A DNA stretch of 50,000 bases, from assembly GCA_963204915.1 (NCBI GenBank), contig CAUJHS010000016.1, forward strand, positions 1-50,000. The letters run 5' to 3'. The notes under the pieces are model-generated. The model was not told where the DNA came from. It saw only the letters and a program-made list of their open reading frames with translations, and ran no database searches. Shown here one piece after another: positions 37,332 to 45,781 of the stretch (positions are counted from its first letter, which is position 1; the number at the start of each line of letters is the position of its first letter). Source of the stretch: Planctomycetota bacterium (GTDB lineage: Bacteria; Planctomycetota; Planctomycetia; Pirellulales; Pirellulaceae). Position numbers and translations under genes: made by a program.

Positions 37332-38723
37332 ATGAAGAAGCTCAGCGTCGTGGAAGCACGGAAGAAGTCGTCAATCGGTCATCAGGCTTGTATTCAAGGA
37401 TGGGTGCGCACCCGGCGCGACTCCAAGGGCGGATTCTCGTTTTTGGAAATCAACGACGGAAGCTGCCTGGCCAACGTGCAAGTGGTGGCCGACGCCGCAC
37501 TGTCCAACTACGAAAGCGAAGTCCAAAAACTGTCAGCCGGATGTAGTGTGACGATCGAAGGCGAAGTGAAGGCGTCCCAAGGACAAGGGCAAGATACCGA
37601 GGTCGCCGCGTCGAAGGTCATCGTCCATGGCTGGGCGGATCCCAATGACTACCCGCTCCAGAAGAAGCGGCACTCGTTCGAGAAATTGCGCGAGTGGGCG
37701 CACCTCCGGCCGCGCACCAACACGTTCGGCGCCGTTATGCGGGTGCGCAATTGCGTCAGCCGGTCAATTCACAACTTCTTCCAAGAGGAAGGCTTCTTTT
37801 ACGTTCATACGCCCATCATCACGAGCAGCGACTGTGAAGGCGCTGGCGAGATGTTCCGCGTGACGACATTTAACTTGGAGCAACCGCCAAAGAAAGACGG
37901 CAAGATTGACCACTCGCTTGACTTCTTCCACCGGCCTACGTTCCTGACCGTGAGCGGCCAATTGGAAGCGGAAATCTTCGCGTGTTCGTTGGGCAAGGTG
38001 TATACCTTTGGACCTACGTTCCGGGCTGAGAATTCCAACACATCGCGCCATTTGGCCGAGTTCTGGATGGTTGAGCCAGAAATGGCTTTTTTTGAGTTGG
38101 TCGACAACATGGACCTGGCCGAACGGTTTCTGAAACGCATTTTTCGCGATGCCCTCGAGCAATGCCCCGAGGATATGGCGTTTTTCAACGAATGGGTCGA
38201 CAAGACGACCATCGAAACGCTGGAGAAGATCATTAACAGCGATTTCGAACGCCTACCCTACACCGAAGCGATCAAGATTTTGGAGTCCAGCGGCGAGTCA
38301 TTCGAGTTTCCCGTCTCCTGGGGGCAGGATCTGCAGTCCGAACATGAACGATATCTGACCGAGAAAAAATTCCAGAAGCCCGTGATCTTGTTCGACTATC
38401 CGGCAGGCATCAAACCGTTCTACATGCGTGTCAACGATGACGGCCGCACCGTCCGCGCCATGGATGTACTCGTGCCCAAAGTGGGCGAAATCATCGGCGG
38501 CAGCCAACGTGAAGAACGGCTCGATATGCTCGAATCGCGCATGAAGGCGCAGCACCTCAATCCGGCCGATTACTGGTGGTACGTGGAATTGCGCAAGTTT
38601 GGCTCCGTGCCGCATTCCGGTTTCGGATTGGGCCTCGAGCGCGCTGTGCAGTTCGTTAGCGGGATGGGAAACATTCGCGATGTGATTCCTTTCCCGAGAA
38701 CACCGGGGAATGCGGAGTTTTAA
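37332..38723 (+). CDS. asnS: Asparaginyl-tRNA synthetase
   Basis: This 463-residue class II synthetase charges tRNA-Asn. The N-terminal OB fold includes [30 protein letters not shown]. Motif 1 lies around [27 protein letters not shown]. Motif 2 is [24 protein letters not shown], where the Asn-specific signature is clear. Motif 3 is [13 protein letters not shown]. Length matches the E. coli enzyme. The ATG has AAGGA seven bases upstream. With AsnRS present, the indirect Asp-to-Asn amidation route is not required for Asn-tRNA. Confidence 0.97.
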   Translation: MKKLSVVEARKKSSIGHQACIQGWVRTRRDSKGGFSFLEINDGSCLANVQVVADAALSNYESEVQKLSAGCSVTIEGEVKASQGQGQDTEVAASKVIVHGWADPNDYPLQKKRHSFEKLREWAHLRPRTNTFGAVMRVRNCVSRSIHNFFQEEGFFYVHTPIITSSDCEGAGEMFRVTTFNLEQPPKKDGKIDHSLDFFHRPTFLTVSGQLEAEIFACSLGKVYTFGPTFRAENSNTSRHLAEFWMVEPEMAFFELVDNMDLAERFLKRIFRDALEQCPEDMAFFNEWVDKTTIETLEKIINSDFERLPYTEAIKILESSGESFEFPVSWGQDLQSEHERYLTEKKFQKPVILFDYPAGIKPFYMRVNDDGRTVRAMDVLVPKVGEIIGGSQREERLDMLESRMKAQHLNPADYWWYVELRKFGSVPHSGFGLGLERAVQFVSGMGNIRDVIPFPRTPGNAEF

Positions 38724-38788
38724 AACCTGGAACATGCGCTTGCGGAAACGCCTCGACAAGACACCGCTGAGGTGACAAAACGCTGAAT

Positions 38789-38819
38789 CCACCGATTTTG
38801 CGGGTCCGTCGGCGGTTTT
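38789..38819 (+). terminator. Probable intrinsic terminator after asnS
   Basis: CCACCGA (38789-38795) pairs with TCGGCGG (38809-38815) with one mismatch, followed by four T. It lies 66 bases after the asnS stop. The stem is short, so support is moderate. Confidence 0.45.
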
Positions 38820-39007
38820 CTCCACTTCGAACAGGCCCTGCGAGTTGCCTGTCTTGCCGACATGTCCTAAGCTATCGTAAGCGTTAAACCGCCCGTCACT
38901 CCCCTTCGGACGTAAAGGCTGGCTAAAGGATTGGCAATCGCGGGCGACTCGATGCACGTATTGATCTCCCTCCCTCGATGGCGGCGTCCCCGGCCGCGGT
39001 GTGCAGC

Positions 39008-40144
39008 ATGTTCGCGCGATCTTTTGGACCATTTGCCTGCCTCTCTTTGGGTGTCTTTGCAATTCTCGCGGCGGGGAGCATCGGCTGTAACAACGCCGGG
39101 CAAGCGCCCGAGCCCGTCGCAGCCGCCGCTCTCATGTCGCCCGCTGAGTTACAAAAAGAACTCGACGAGGTAATCGATTTCACGCATCACAATCGACGCC
39201 TGAACACGCAAGACCATGCCGCCTGGCAAATTTTGCACGGCATTGTGGCGTATGAAACCGACTTTGTGATTCGTCACGGCGATGACGACGTGAACGCGAT
39301 CCAGTACCTGATGGACGGCGGCCGGCTCAAAGGCTGGGAAATGGAGCCTGGCGATATGATTCCTCTGACAGGGCGCCGCGGACTACGGGCCATCGTCCAG
39401 GCCGGCTCGAAAGAAGGACAGGGCCACTACGATCAATGGTTGGGTTATTTGTCGCAAAGCGGTTTGCTGCCCGAAGCGAAGATCCGTGTTGGCGCCAACG
39501 AGTTTACCATCGCCGACTATATGGCCCAAATCGAATGGGATGTGCCCCGCAATCCGACGCGCGAGTATAGTTGGACGCTCATGGCCATGAGCGCGTATCG
39601 CCCGACCGACTACACCTGGACCGCCTCGGATGGAAAAACTTGGAGCGTCGAACAACTGGTCGACATTGAAGTGGACAATGGATTCGACGGAGCGGCCTGC
39701 GGCGGCGCTCACCGACTGACCGGGCTGACGATGATCCTCAACCAACGCCTTGCGGAAGGCAAACCGTTGACCGGCGGTTGGAAAGAGGGCGATGACTTCA
39801 TTCGCAATGCCATCGCCACGGCCCGTAAGCATCAAAACCCCGACGGGAGTTTCTCGTCAAATTACTTCATGCGACCCGGCGCCTCGCCCGATTTGGCGAC
39901 CTCATTAAGCACCACAGGTCACACGCTGGAGTTTCTGACGTACGCGCTAACCGACGAGGAATTGCGCGAGCCGTGGATTCAACGCGCGGTCGAGCGGTTG
40001 TGCGACATGTTCCGCGCGACGCAGGATTATCCGCTTGAATGCGGCGGATTGTACCACTCGGCCCGAGGTTTAGTGATCTACCGCGAACGCATGTTTGGCC
40101 CGCGCACGTATGAAATTCCGTCGCGCACCGCGAAAGCCGAATAA
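39008..40144 (+). CDS. Lipoprotein of unknown function, possible alpha/alpha-toroid fold
   Basis: This 378-residue protein has a lipoprotein signal peptide ending in AAGSIGC, so it should be anchored by Cys27. The mature part is mainly helical. Segments such as GSFSSNYFMR, TGHTLEFLTYALTDEELREPWIQRAV and CGGLYHSARGLVIY recall the alpha/alpha barrels of terpene cyclase-like and glycosidase-like folds. Close planctomycete relatives tend to carry an unhelpful GTPase-activating-protein name that I do not adopt. No catalytic motif is visible. An earlier in-frame ATG at 38978 is possible, but the signal peptide looks normal from 39008. It converges with the YkgJ-type gene with only one base between stops. 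Confidence 0.75.
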   Translation: MFARSFGPFACLSLGVFAILAAGSIGCNNAGQAPEPVAAAALMSPAELQKELDEVIDFTHHNRRLNTQDHAAWQILHGIVAYETDFVIRHGDDDVNAIQYLMDGGRLKGWEMEPGDMIPLTGRRGLRAIVQAGSKEGQGHYDQWLGYLSQSGLLPEAKIRVGANEFTIADYMAQIEWDVPRNPTREYSWTLMAMSAYRPTDYTWTASDGKTWSVEQLVDIEVDNGFDGAACGGAHRLTGLTMILNQRLAEGKPLTGGWKEGDDFIRNAIATARKHQNPDGSFSSNYFMRPGASPDLATSLSTTGHTLEFLTYALTDEELREPWIQRAVERLCDMFRATQDYPLECGGLYHSARGLVIYRERMFGPRTYEIPSRTAKAE

Positions 40145-40145
40145 C

Positions 40146-40946
40146 TTACGCGGCGCGGTTCACGCGGGGCGGCGAATGCGCATCGGTGCAGGTGCAACCG
40201 TGAAACACATCTTCGCGACGCAGCCAGCGTTCGACCGCGTCGGGCGTTTCCAGCGCTCGTAGAACGGCCGAACTGAGTTCGTATAAGTTGCCGTCCAGGC
40301 CCGCCTCGACGAGTGCGCGTTGGAGCCCGCCCGAGACTCCCATCGTCCAGGTTTTTGTGTACGGATCGAAGGGGACTTGTTGCGCGGCGGGCGAGGCCGG
40401 TTGTTCGGCCGCCAGATGACATGCTTGGCGCGACATGGAGAACGCGCCGGCGCATGCCAAGGGACGGGCCGCATAGACGCTGCACCGTCCTTGTTCATTT
40501 AAGAAGGCGCACGTTAATCGCACGCGGCGTAGTTCATTTGCGCTCATCTGACTGCGGGCCTGCGCGTTGACCGCGAGCCGCGCAGTTACGGCTTCCCGTT
40601 GCGGCGCGTCGAGGTTCGCTCGCAGATAATCGGCCACCACGAAGGCCTCCAGCGGAGTCACATCGACCGCCACATTCCGGCAACAAGCGCTGCATCCGGG
40701 CTCGCATGCATGGAGCACTTTAAGCGGCGACTGTCCGACACCCGTGGCGACTCGTTCCGCGGCGTCGTTGCGCAGTTCTGGAAGCAGGGCTTGGACCCAT
40801 TGGCCTTCGAGCAGCGTTTTCACGGCCTGGCGTTCTTGGCGCGCCGCGTCGTGAAATAGCTTGGCCAGCGGTCCTCCCTGTTGAATGGCTTGGGCCAAAC
40901 TCACTGGGCGCGCGGGAGCGCGATGCGAGGGGGTGGCGTGGCTCAC
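40146..40946 (-). CDS. YkgJ family cysteine-cluster protein
   Basis: This 266-residue protein contains the YkgJ cysteine cluster: Cys81-x3-Cys85-x2-Cys88-Cys89 (CEPGCSACC), then Cys146, Cys155 in GRCSVY and Cys165 in RPLAC. The cluster is thought to bind zinc or an iron-sulfur centre. The N-terminal 75 residues and the last 70 residues are extra to the core. No function is established for most members. The C-terminus has its own CTCTD motif. Confidence 0.88.
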   Translation of the reverse strand: MSHATPSHRAPARPVSLAQAIQQGGPLAKLFHDAARQERQAVKTLLEGQWVQALLPELRNDAAERVATGVGQSPLKVLHACEPGCSACCRNVAVDVTPLEAFVVADYLRANLDAPQREAVTARLAVNAQARSQMSANELRRVRLTCAFLNEQGRCSVYAARPLACAGAFSMSRQACHLAAEQPASPAAQQVPFDPYTKTWTMGVSGGLQRALVEAGLDGNLYELSSAVLRALETPDAVERWLRREDVFHGCTCTDAHSPPRVNRAA

Positions 40947-41346
40947 CGGCTTTCTCCCAAACGGATCGAGCGCAACAAAAACGCCTTCTCTTCAGAAGGC
41001 TGTCTTCGTATCGAGCGCGGTCGGCCGGTTCAGCGCGATAATTCCATCGGTAGCGAACGTTTTGCCCAAACGGTCGCCGGATATCCCAGTGGCGCCGACC
41101 GTGCGCAAGGCGCCTGACGAATGAAACGCGCCGGTTGTATCGTTTAGCGCGAAGATAACGACGAGCGAAACGTCGCCGCCTATCGCACGGCCGGAAGTTT
41201 TCAAGAGATGTGACGCGCTGTGGGAAGGCTCTCAATTAAAGAGACCCCGCACTGAGAGGGCGGCCGAACGTCGTCAGCCGATTCCCAGTGCGGGGTCTTC
41301 TCCTCTCCCCACCGAATCCATACGTTTGTGTTCGGAGCGATCGAGA
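40947..41346. other. Geneless 400-bp stretch
   Basis: Short open frames exist here on both strands (for example a 70-codon frame on the minus strand at 40992-41204 that starts with TTG), but none has a ribosome-binding site or a recognisable product. The only clear element is the long hairpin at 41242-41298. The rest may hold the promoter of the YkgJ-type gene. Confidence 0.6.
41242..41298 (-). terminator. Long perfect hairpin downstream of the HtrA-like gene
   Basis: AGACCCCGCACTG (41242-41254) and CAGTGCGGGGTCT (41286-41298) are exact inverted copies. A short inner stem (CGGC/GCCG) lies in the loop. It sits 48 bases after the minus-strand stop at 41347. The sequence that follows on the minus strand is CTTTAATT, a weak T-run, so this is a probable terminator or 3'-end-protecting stem. 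Confidence 0.6.
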
Positions 41347-42468
41347 TTAATGCATGGCCGATGGCTCGACCGTTACCGGCTTAGCGGTCATCAGCGACGC
41401 CAGCGCCTGCTTCACGACCGAAGCAGGAACGGCGTAACTTGCGACGCGCCCCGCACGGGCGATGTTGATTCCCACCGTATGACCGTTCAGGTCGACGATT
41501 GGACCGCCGCATTCATTCGCGCGTAAGATCGTATCGTGTTGAAAGACCGATGGGAAACCCGCGCGGCGCCGGCTCAACTCGCTACCGAGTTGGTTCTGGA
41601 ACTCGTGCCGGCTGATGTCGCCTTCTTCGGGCAGGGGGCCAAGCAGCGCCTCGATCTTGAGGGCTTCTTCACCGCGACGGATCATCAACTTCACGCTATC
41701 GCCCGACTCAAACTGGCCGATGCGCTGAATGAGCGATTCACGCGTCTTGATCTCTTCGTCGTTGACGCCGCAGATGATATCGCCAACTTGAAGATGGGCT
41801 TGTTCGGCGCCGCTGCCCGGCATGACTTCGTCGATGCGGGCGCCTTTCTCGTCTTGCGCTAGTAAAACGCCCAAGATCGGCCGGGGCGCCGCGATCAGGC
41901 GGGCCGAAGCGCTCAAGACGCCGATCGATAGCGGATCGTCTTCCAGGCCCGGCGTGGCCAACCAACTTCCTACGGGAATTTCGCTTTGGTCTGTCCACAC
42001 CACAGGCGTCAAGCCATCGGCTTCGATTTTCAACAAGGCCAGGTCGTTCTTCTTATCCAACCCGACGCGTTCGGCCTCGTAACGGCGATTGTCGCGCAGT
42101 TTGCAAACGATATCTCCGGAAAGATCGCTGGCCTTGGTGATGATGTAGCCGTTCGCGGCCACGATGGCTCCCAGTGCGACGGGCTCGTGGTCGCACAGCA
42201 CCTCAACCGTGCTGTTCGCAGGATCGGCCACAACTTCTCGAAAGGCGGACACCACCGAGAGATGGCGTCGCTCGTATTTTCCGGCCGGCGACTCGCCGCG
42301 GAAGCGGTTCATCAACCACTTGGAAACCGGTCCCAAATTGCCACGCGGCGACGACGCGCCAGGCTGCCCGCCTTGAGCGTTTTGCGCCTGTGCTGGCGCC
42401 GCCCACAACACCAATGCCGCCAAACCAGCACATAAACCACTGCGAAGGTAATGCGGTCGACGCTTCAT
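41347..42468 (-). CDS. Secreted HtrA-like pseudo-protease with nested PDZ domain
   Basis: This 373-residue protein has a signal peptide (hydrophobic core LCAGLAALVLWAAPAQA). The first half of a trypsin-like fold follows (GAIVAANGYIITKASDL, DKKNDLALLKI, SIGVLSASARLI). A PDZ domain lies at about 197-277 (VMPGSGAEQAHLQVGDIICGV). Only then comes the second protease part (HDTILRANECGGPIVDLNG, GINIARAGRVASYAVPA). In ordinary HtrA the PDZ follows the complete protease. Against DegP the catalytic His is Ser114, the Asp is kept (Asp142) and the Ser is Cys320. Proteolysis is therefore unlikely; binding or regulation is more probable. The ATG at 42468 has AAGGGA six bases upstream. An intact HtrA gene lies upstream on the same strand. 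Confidence 0.85.
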   Translation of the reverse strand: MKRRPHYLRSGLCAGLAALVLWAAPAQAQNAQGGQPGASSPRGNLGPVSKWLMNRFRGESPAGKYERRHLSVVSAFREVVADPANSTVEVLCDHEPVALGAIVAANGYIITKASDLSGDIVCKLRDNRRYEAERVGLDKKNDLALLKIEADGLTPVVWTDQSEIPVGSWLATPGLEDDPLSIGVLSASARLIAAPRPILGVLLAQDEKGARIDEVMPGSGAEQAHLQVGDIICGVNDEEIKTRESLIQRIGQFESGDSVKLMIRRGEEALKIEALLGPLPEEGDISRHEFQNQLGSELSRRRAGFPSVFQHDTILRANECGGPIVDLNGHTVGINIARAGRVASYAVPASVVKQALASLMTAKPVTVEPSAMH

Positions 42469-42610
42469 GAGCAATCCCTTCCCGAGAATAAACGATCAGA
42501 AACACGAGGGGCGGACACGGAACGTGCGGCAAACGTCGCTCGTCGTCCCTCAGCAAATCAAGGCTAGTTTAAGGTAACTCACGTATTATTGGCGGTTCGC
42601 CGCCGCTTGG

Positions 42611-43633
42611 CTACTCGCGCAGTCCAATTTCGAGATCAATCACCACCGTTTCGTTTTGCCGTCGAACTTCCAGCTTTACTTTTTGACCGGGGCGACTCGC
42701 CTGCACTTGGCGCGCCAAGGAGGCAAAGTCGGTTAATCGTACGTCGTCGAATTTCAATACGACGTCGCCCGATTTCAAGCCTGCTTTGGCGGCGGGCGTA
42801 TCCGGATACACTTCAACAATGCGGGCTTCTTGCGAATCAGGATCGCCCATCACACCGAGATACGGCCCAGTACCGCTGCCAATTGGCAATCCCCAAGATT
42901 CGGAAGCAACCAGACGGTCCCATGTATCCTGATAGGTCGCAATGGGCACGTGCAAATTCGCGGTAATCGGCCCGCCGATGCGGCTGTGAATACCAATCAC
43001 CCGGCCTTGCATGTCGAATAGCGGGCCGCCCGAGTCGCCGCCGACGAGTGTGCAATCGGTTTGAATGGCGTCATCCTCAATATCGAGAATGCGCCCCATG
43101 CGCAACACCGGACGGCGGCCTGTTTCAAAACCGCCGGGGTGTCCTAGCGCTAAGACCCATTGTCCTTTTTTGAGTTTGGTCGAGTCGCCCATTTCCACTG
43201 CGGGCCAATCGCCTTCTTCACGAATGCGCATCAGCCCGGAGTCGATGCTGGCGTTCAATCCCAGCGTATCGGCGCGAACCGTTGTTCCATCATGCATGAT
43301 CAAAGCCGCGTCTCGGCGGGGCTGGCCGATGACATGGCCTGCCGTTAGTACGTAGCGATCTTTGATAATCACGCCACTGCCGTGCGCCGGACCAACGCGA
43401 ACGCCAACCGTGCTTTTTTGAAGTTTCTCGGTCAGACGCAATACGTGGTCCTGCATGGCGCGCAGGTCGGCTACAGATTCGGGCGCGCCGCCCTCAAAAA
43501 TTTTTTGCAGCCGCGGATCAAGGGCGATATCGTCGGCGCATAAATAGGCTGAGGGCGCCGCAAAAAGAGGCGCCAAGCCGATGACGATTAACCACAGCGC
43601 CGCAACCCGTAGTGGGGAAACACCAACCTTCAA
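42611..43633 (-). CDS. Secreted HtrA/DegP-like serine protease (S1C) with C-terminal PDZ
   Basis: This 340-residue protein has an N-terminal signal peptide (RVAALWLIVIGLAPLFA). The trypsin-like domain has a complete triad: His100 in VLTAGH, Asp131 in NASIDSGL and Ser201 in GGDSGGPLFD. One PDZ domain covers about 250-335 (VYPDTPAAKAGLKSGDVVLKF). It would act on misfolded envelope proteins. I chose a TTG start at 43633 because AGGAG lies seven bases upstream and the signal peptide then has a normal short basic start. An ATG at 43693 lies inside a repeat and would add 20 unlikely residues. The degenerate HtrA-like gene follows after 142 bases. Confidence 0.9.
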   Translation of the reverse strand: MKVGVSPLRVAALWLIVIGLAPLFAAPSAYLCADDIALDPRLQKIFEGGAPESVADLRAMQDHVLRLTEKLQKSTVGVRVGPAHGSGVIIKDRYVLTAGHVIGQPRRDAALIMHDGTTVRADTLGLNASIDSGLMRIREEGDWPAVEMGDSTKLKKGQWVLALGHPGGFETGRRPVLRMGRILDIEDDAIQTDCTLVGGDSGGPLFDMQGRVIGIHSRIGGPITANLHVPIATYQDTWDRLVASESWGLPIGSGTGPYLGVMGDPDSQEARIVEVYPDTPAAKAGLKSGDVVLKFDDVRLTDFASLARQVQASRPGQKVKLEVRRQNETVVIDLEIGLRE

Positions 43634-43670
43634 AGGCAGACTCCTGCGTCGTTTGGTCCGATACCCAATT

Positions 43671-43711
43671 GCCACATGACCCCGCTGCCACATGGCCCGT
43701 TTGCCACATGG
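43671..43711. repeat. Three copies of GCCACATG(G) at exact 16-bp spacing
   Basis: GCCACATG occurs at 43671, 43687 and 43703, exactly 16 bases apart; the last two copies extend to GCCACATGG. The bases between copies are related but less conserved. The array lies just upstream of the HtrA gene, in the gap shared with the divergent SDR gene. It may be an array of regulator sites or a small tandem duplication. Confidence 0.7.
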
Positions 43712-43911
43712 CTCTGTCTGGGCCCTTGCATCATAATGGATTCAGATGAAAAGTGCGCGTTTTTAGTTCCAACGCGTTGACATATCAAAGTTTAGGCCAA
43801 AAGGACATTTGGGGGCAAGCTTGCGCCCGCCGCCTTCTCGCACTCACGGTAATTGGTAAATCCGGGTTTCAGGGCGTGACAGGACAAGGTTCACCATCAG
43901 GAGCAGGGCGA

Positions 43912-44772
43912 ATGGCGAAACTGGTGTTTGGTTGCGGTTATTTGGGGCGGCGTGTCGCACAGCGCTGGACGGATCAAGGCGAACCTGTCTATGCCGTAAC
44001 ACGGTCGGCTCAACACGCTCAGGAGTTTGAGTCCCACGGGCTGCACCCCCTGATTGCTGATGTGACCGAACCAGCCTCTTTGCAGCACTTGCCGGCAGCG
44101 AAAACGGTCTTGTACGCGGTTGGTTATGATCGATCCGCCGGAAAGCCAATTGGCGAGGTTTACGTCAACGGTTTACAACATGTTTTGTCTGCCCTCCCCC
44201 CGAGCGTGGAACGCTTCATTTACATCAGTTCGACCGGTGTATACGGCCAATCTTCGGGTGAGTGGGTTGATGAGGATTCGCCGTGTCGTCCCGATCGCGA
44301 GGGGGGGCGAGCTTGCTTGGCCGCGGAAAACGTGCTTCAAACCCATTCGTTGGGTGCGTGTGCGATTATTCTCCGCTTGGGCGGAATATACGGACCCCGC
44401 CGCATTCCCCGACGGCAGGACTTGCAGCAAGGAGTTCCCATTGCCGCGGCGGAACAGGGTTATCTCAATTTGATCCATGTGGATGACGCTGCAGAAATCG
44501 TCGTGCAGGTGGCGACGAGCGCCGAACCTCCGGCGTTATACACCGTTACGGACGGCCGCCCGGTGGTGCGTGGCGACTACTTTCGCGAACTGGCGCGATT
44601 GACGGGCAGCCCGCCTCCGCGCTTTATCGCCCCGGACCGAGACTCGCCGCGCGGCCAGCGCGCCAGCAGCGACAAACGTATCTCGAACCGGCGCTTATTG
44701 GCCGACTTTGACGTGCGGTTGCGTTACCCCACCTATCGCGAGGGACTGGCGGCCATTCTTTCGCAAGAGTAA
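43912..44772 (+). CDS. Atypical SDR / NAD-dependent epimerase-like protein (YeeZ-like)
   Basis: This 286-residue Rossmann protein opens with MAKLVFGCGYLGRRV, a short glycine-rich nucleotide-binding loop. YISSTGVYGQ and ILRLGGIYGP are typical of extended SDR epimerases. The usual Y-x3-K active pair is missing: the aligned segment GGRACLAAENVL has Gly and Cys at those places. It therefore belongs with atypical SDRs such as YeeZ, whose reactions are unknown. The ATG at 43912 has GGAG and GGG upstream; the frame extends to 43753 without homology. Confidence 0.83.
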   Translation: MAKLVFGCGYLGRRVAQRWTDQGEPVYAVTRSAQHAQEFESHGLHPLIADVTEPASLQHLPAAKTVLYAVGYDRSAGKPIGEVYVNGLQHVLSALPPSVERFIYISSTGVYGQSSGEWVDEDSPCRPDREGGRACLAAENVLQTHSLGACAIILRLGGIYGPRRIPRRQDLQQGVPIAAAEQGYLNLIHVDDAAEIVVQVATSAEPPALYTVTDGRPVVRGDYFRELARLTGSPPPRFIAPDRDSPRGQRASSDKRISNRRLLADFDVRLRYPTYREGLAAILSQE

Positions 44773-44787
44773 GCTCGCACCAAGAGA

Positions 44788-44812
44788 AAACCCCGCCCTG
44801 AACAAGGGGTTT
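44788..44812 (+). terminator. Weak hairpin after the SDR gene
   Basis: AAACCCC (44788-44794) pairs with GGGGTTT (44806-44812). It lies 15 bases after the SDR stop and 23 bases before the CDGSH start. Only the T bases of the stem itself are present, so termination may be weak. Confidence 0.35.
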
Positions 44813-44835
44813 CGTAGCACCGGAGTTCTCGCGTT

Positions 44836-45057
44836 ATGGTCGAACCGGTAATTATTCGCTTGCGCGACGACGGGCCGCTGGTCATTCACGGCCCGGTGCG
44901 TGTCATCGACGCCGAAGGACGCGAGTTCACGTTGCCCACGGAAAAGCCGCTGCTCGCCCTGTGTCGATGCGGCCAATCGGCGCACAAGCCGTTTTGCGAT
45001 GGCGCCCACAAGACCTGCGGATTTCAAGCTCGCGAACGCGTCGCCCTTTCTGAGTAA
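44836..45057 (+). CDS. CDGSH-type [2Fe-2S] protein
   Basis: This 73-residue protein ends with the CDGSH-type cluster motif: Cys43-x-Cys45, then Cys54 in PFCDGAH with His58. These three Cys and one His hold a [2Fe-2S] cluster. Small bacterial members of the mitoNEET family are soluble and are linked to iron or redox handling without a defined reaction. It starts 63 bases after the SDR gene and ends eight bases before the SGNH hydrolase start. Confidence 0.93.
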   Translation: MVEPVIIRLRDDGPLVIHGPVRVIDAEGREFTLPTEKPLLALCRCGQSAHKPFCDGAHKTCGFQARERVALSE

Positions 45058-45065
45058 TCATTGTC

Positions 45066-45749
45066 ATGTCACTTCTGCCACGCTCGATTGTTACTTCGGC
45101 GGTCCTCCTGGGCTTGAGCCTTTGCCTTTCGCGGGTCGAGGCCCAGGAAGCGCCGCGTGGCACGAGTCGCTGGGAAGAAGCGATCCAAAAATTCGAGCAG
45201 CAGGACGCGGAACAACCCCCACAGCCGGGCGGCGTGGTGTTTGTCGGATCGTCCAGTATTCGGCTCTGGGATTTGAAAGCGAACTTTCCCGATTTGAACG
45301 CCATAAATCGCGGTTTCGGCGGTTCGCAACTCGGCGACTTGGCGCACTTTGCGGAAAGAATCCTGCTCGCGCATCGGCCCCGCTTGGTGGTGGTTTACGC
45401 TGGAGACAATGACCTGGCCGCCGGCAAGACGCCCGAGCAAGTTTTGGCCGATTATGAACGCCTGGCGGCGTTCCTGCACGAAAGGCTTCCCGAAACACGC
45501 ATGGTGTACATTGGCGTCAAGCCAAGTTTGGCGCGATGGAAACTTATCGAGCAAGTACGACAGACCAACCAAATGATTGCGCAACGCGCCTCGCAGGACG
45601 AGCGATTGGCGTTTGTGGATATCGACGCCCCCATGATTGGGCCCGACGGCCTACCTCGCAAAAAATTGTTTCGGGATGACGGGCTGCACTTGAACGACGA
45701 AGGTTATGCGGTTTGGGCCGAGCAGTTGCGTTCTCACCTGGAGCCGTGA
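45066..45749 (+). CDS. Secreted SGNH/GDSL-type esterase
   Basis: This 227-residue protein has a signal peptide (IVTSAVLLGLSLCLSRVEA) and an SGNH hydrolase domain. Block I is VFVGSSSIRLW with the nucleophile Ser near 63. Block II is GFGGSQL, block III is YAGDNDLA, and block V is DGLHLN with the catalytic Asp/His pair. The family includes carbohydrate esterases and lysophospholipases; the VGSSSIRLW start resembles the PAF-acetylhydrolase-like branch. The substrate is unknown. It is tightly spaced with the CDGSH gene. Confidence 0.9.
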   Translation: MSLLPRSIVTSAVLLGLSLCLSRVEAQEAPRGTSRWEEAIQKFEQQDAEQPPQPGGVVFVGSSSIRLWDLKANFPDLNAINRGFGGSQLGDLAHFAERILLAHRPRLVVVYAGDNDLAAGKTPEQVLADYERLAAFLHERLPETRMVYIGVKPSLARWKLIEQVRQTNQMIAQRASQDERLAFVDIDAPMIGPDGLPRKKLFRDDGLHLNDEGYAVWAEQLRSHLEP

Positions 45750-45781
45750 TCAGGCTCCCTTTTTCAGGAAGATGAAGTTTA

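Noticed and set aside
40992-41204. A 70-codon minus-strand frame in the gap before the HtrA-like gene
   Set aside because: It starts with TTG, has no ribosome-binding site and no recognisable sequence.
43633-43693. ATG at 43693 as start of the HtrA protease
   Set aside because: It lies inside the GCCACATG array, has a poor ribosome-binding site and gives an unlikely long basic leader. TTG at 43633 has AGGAG at ideal spacing and a normal signal peptide.
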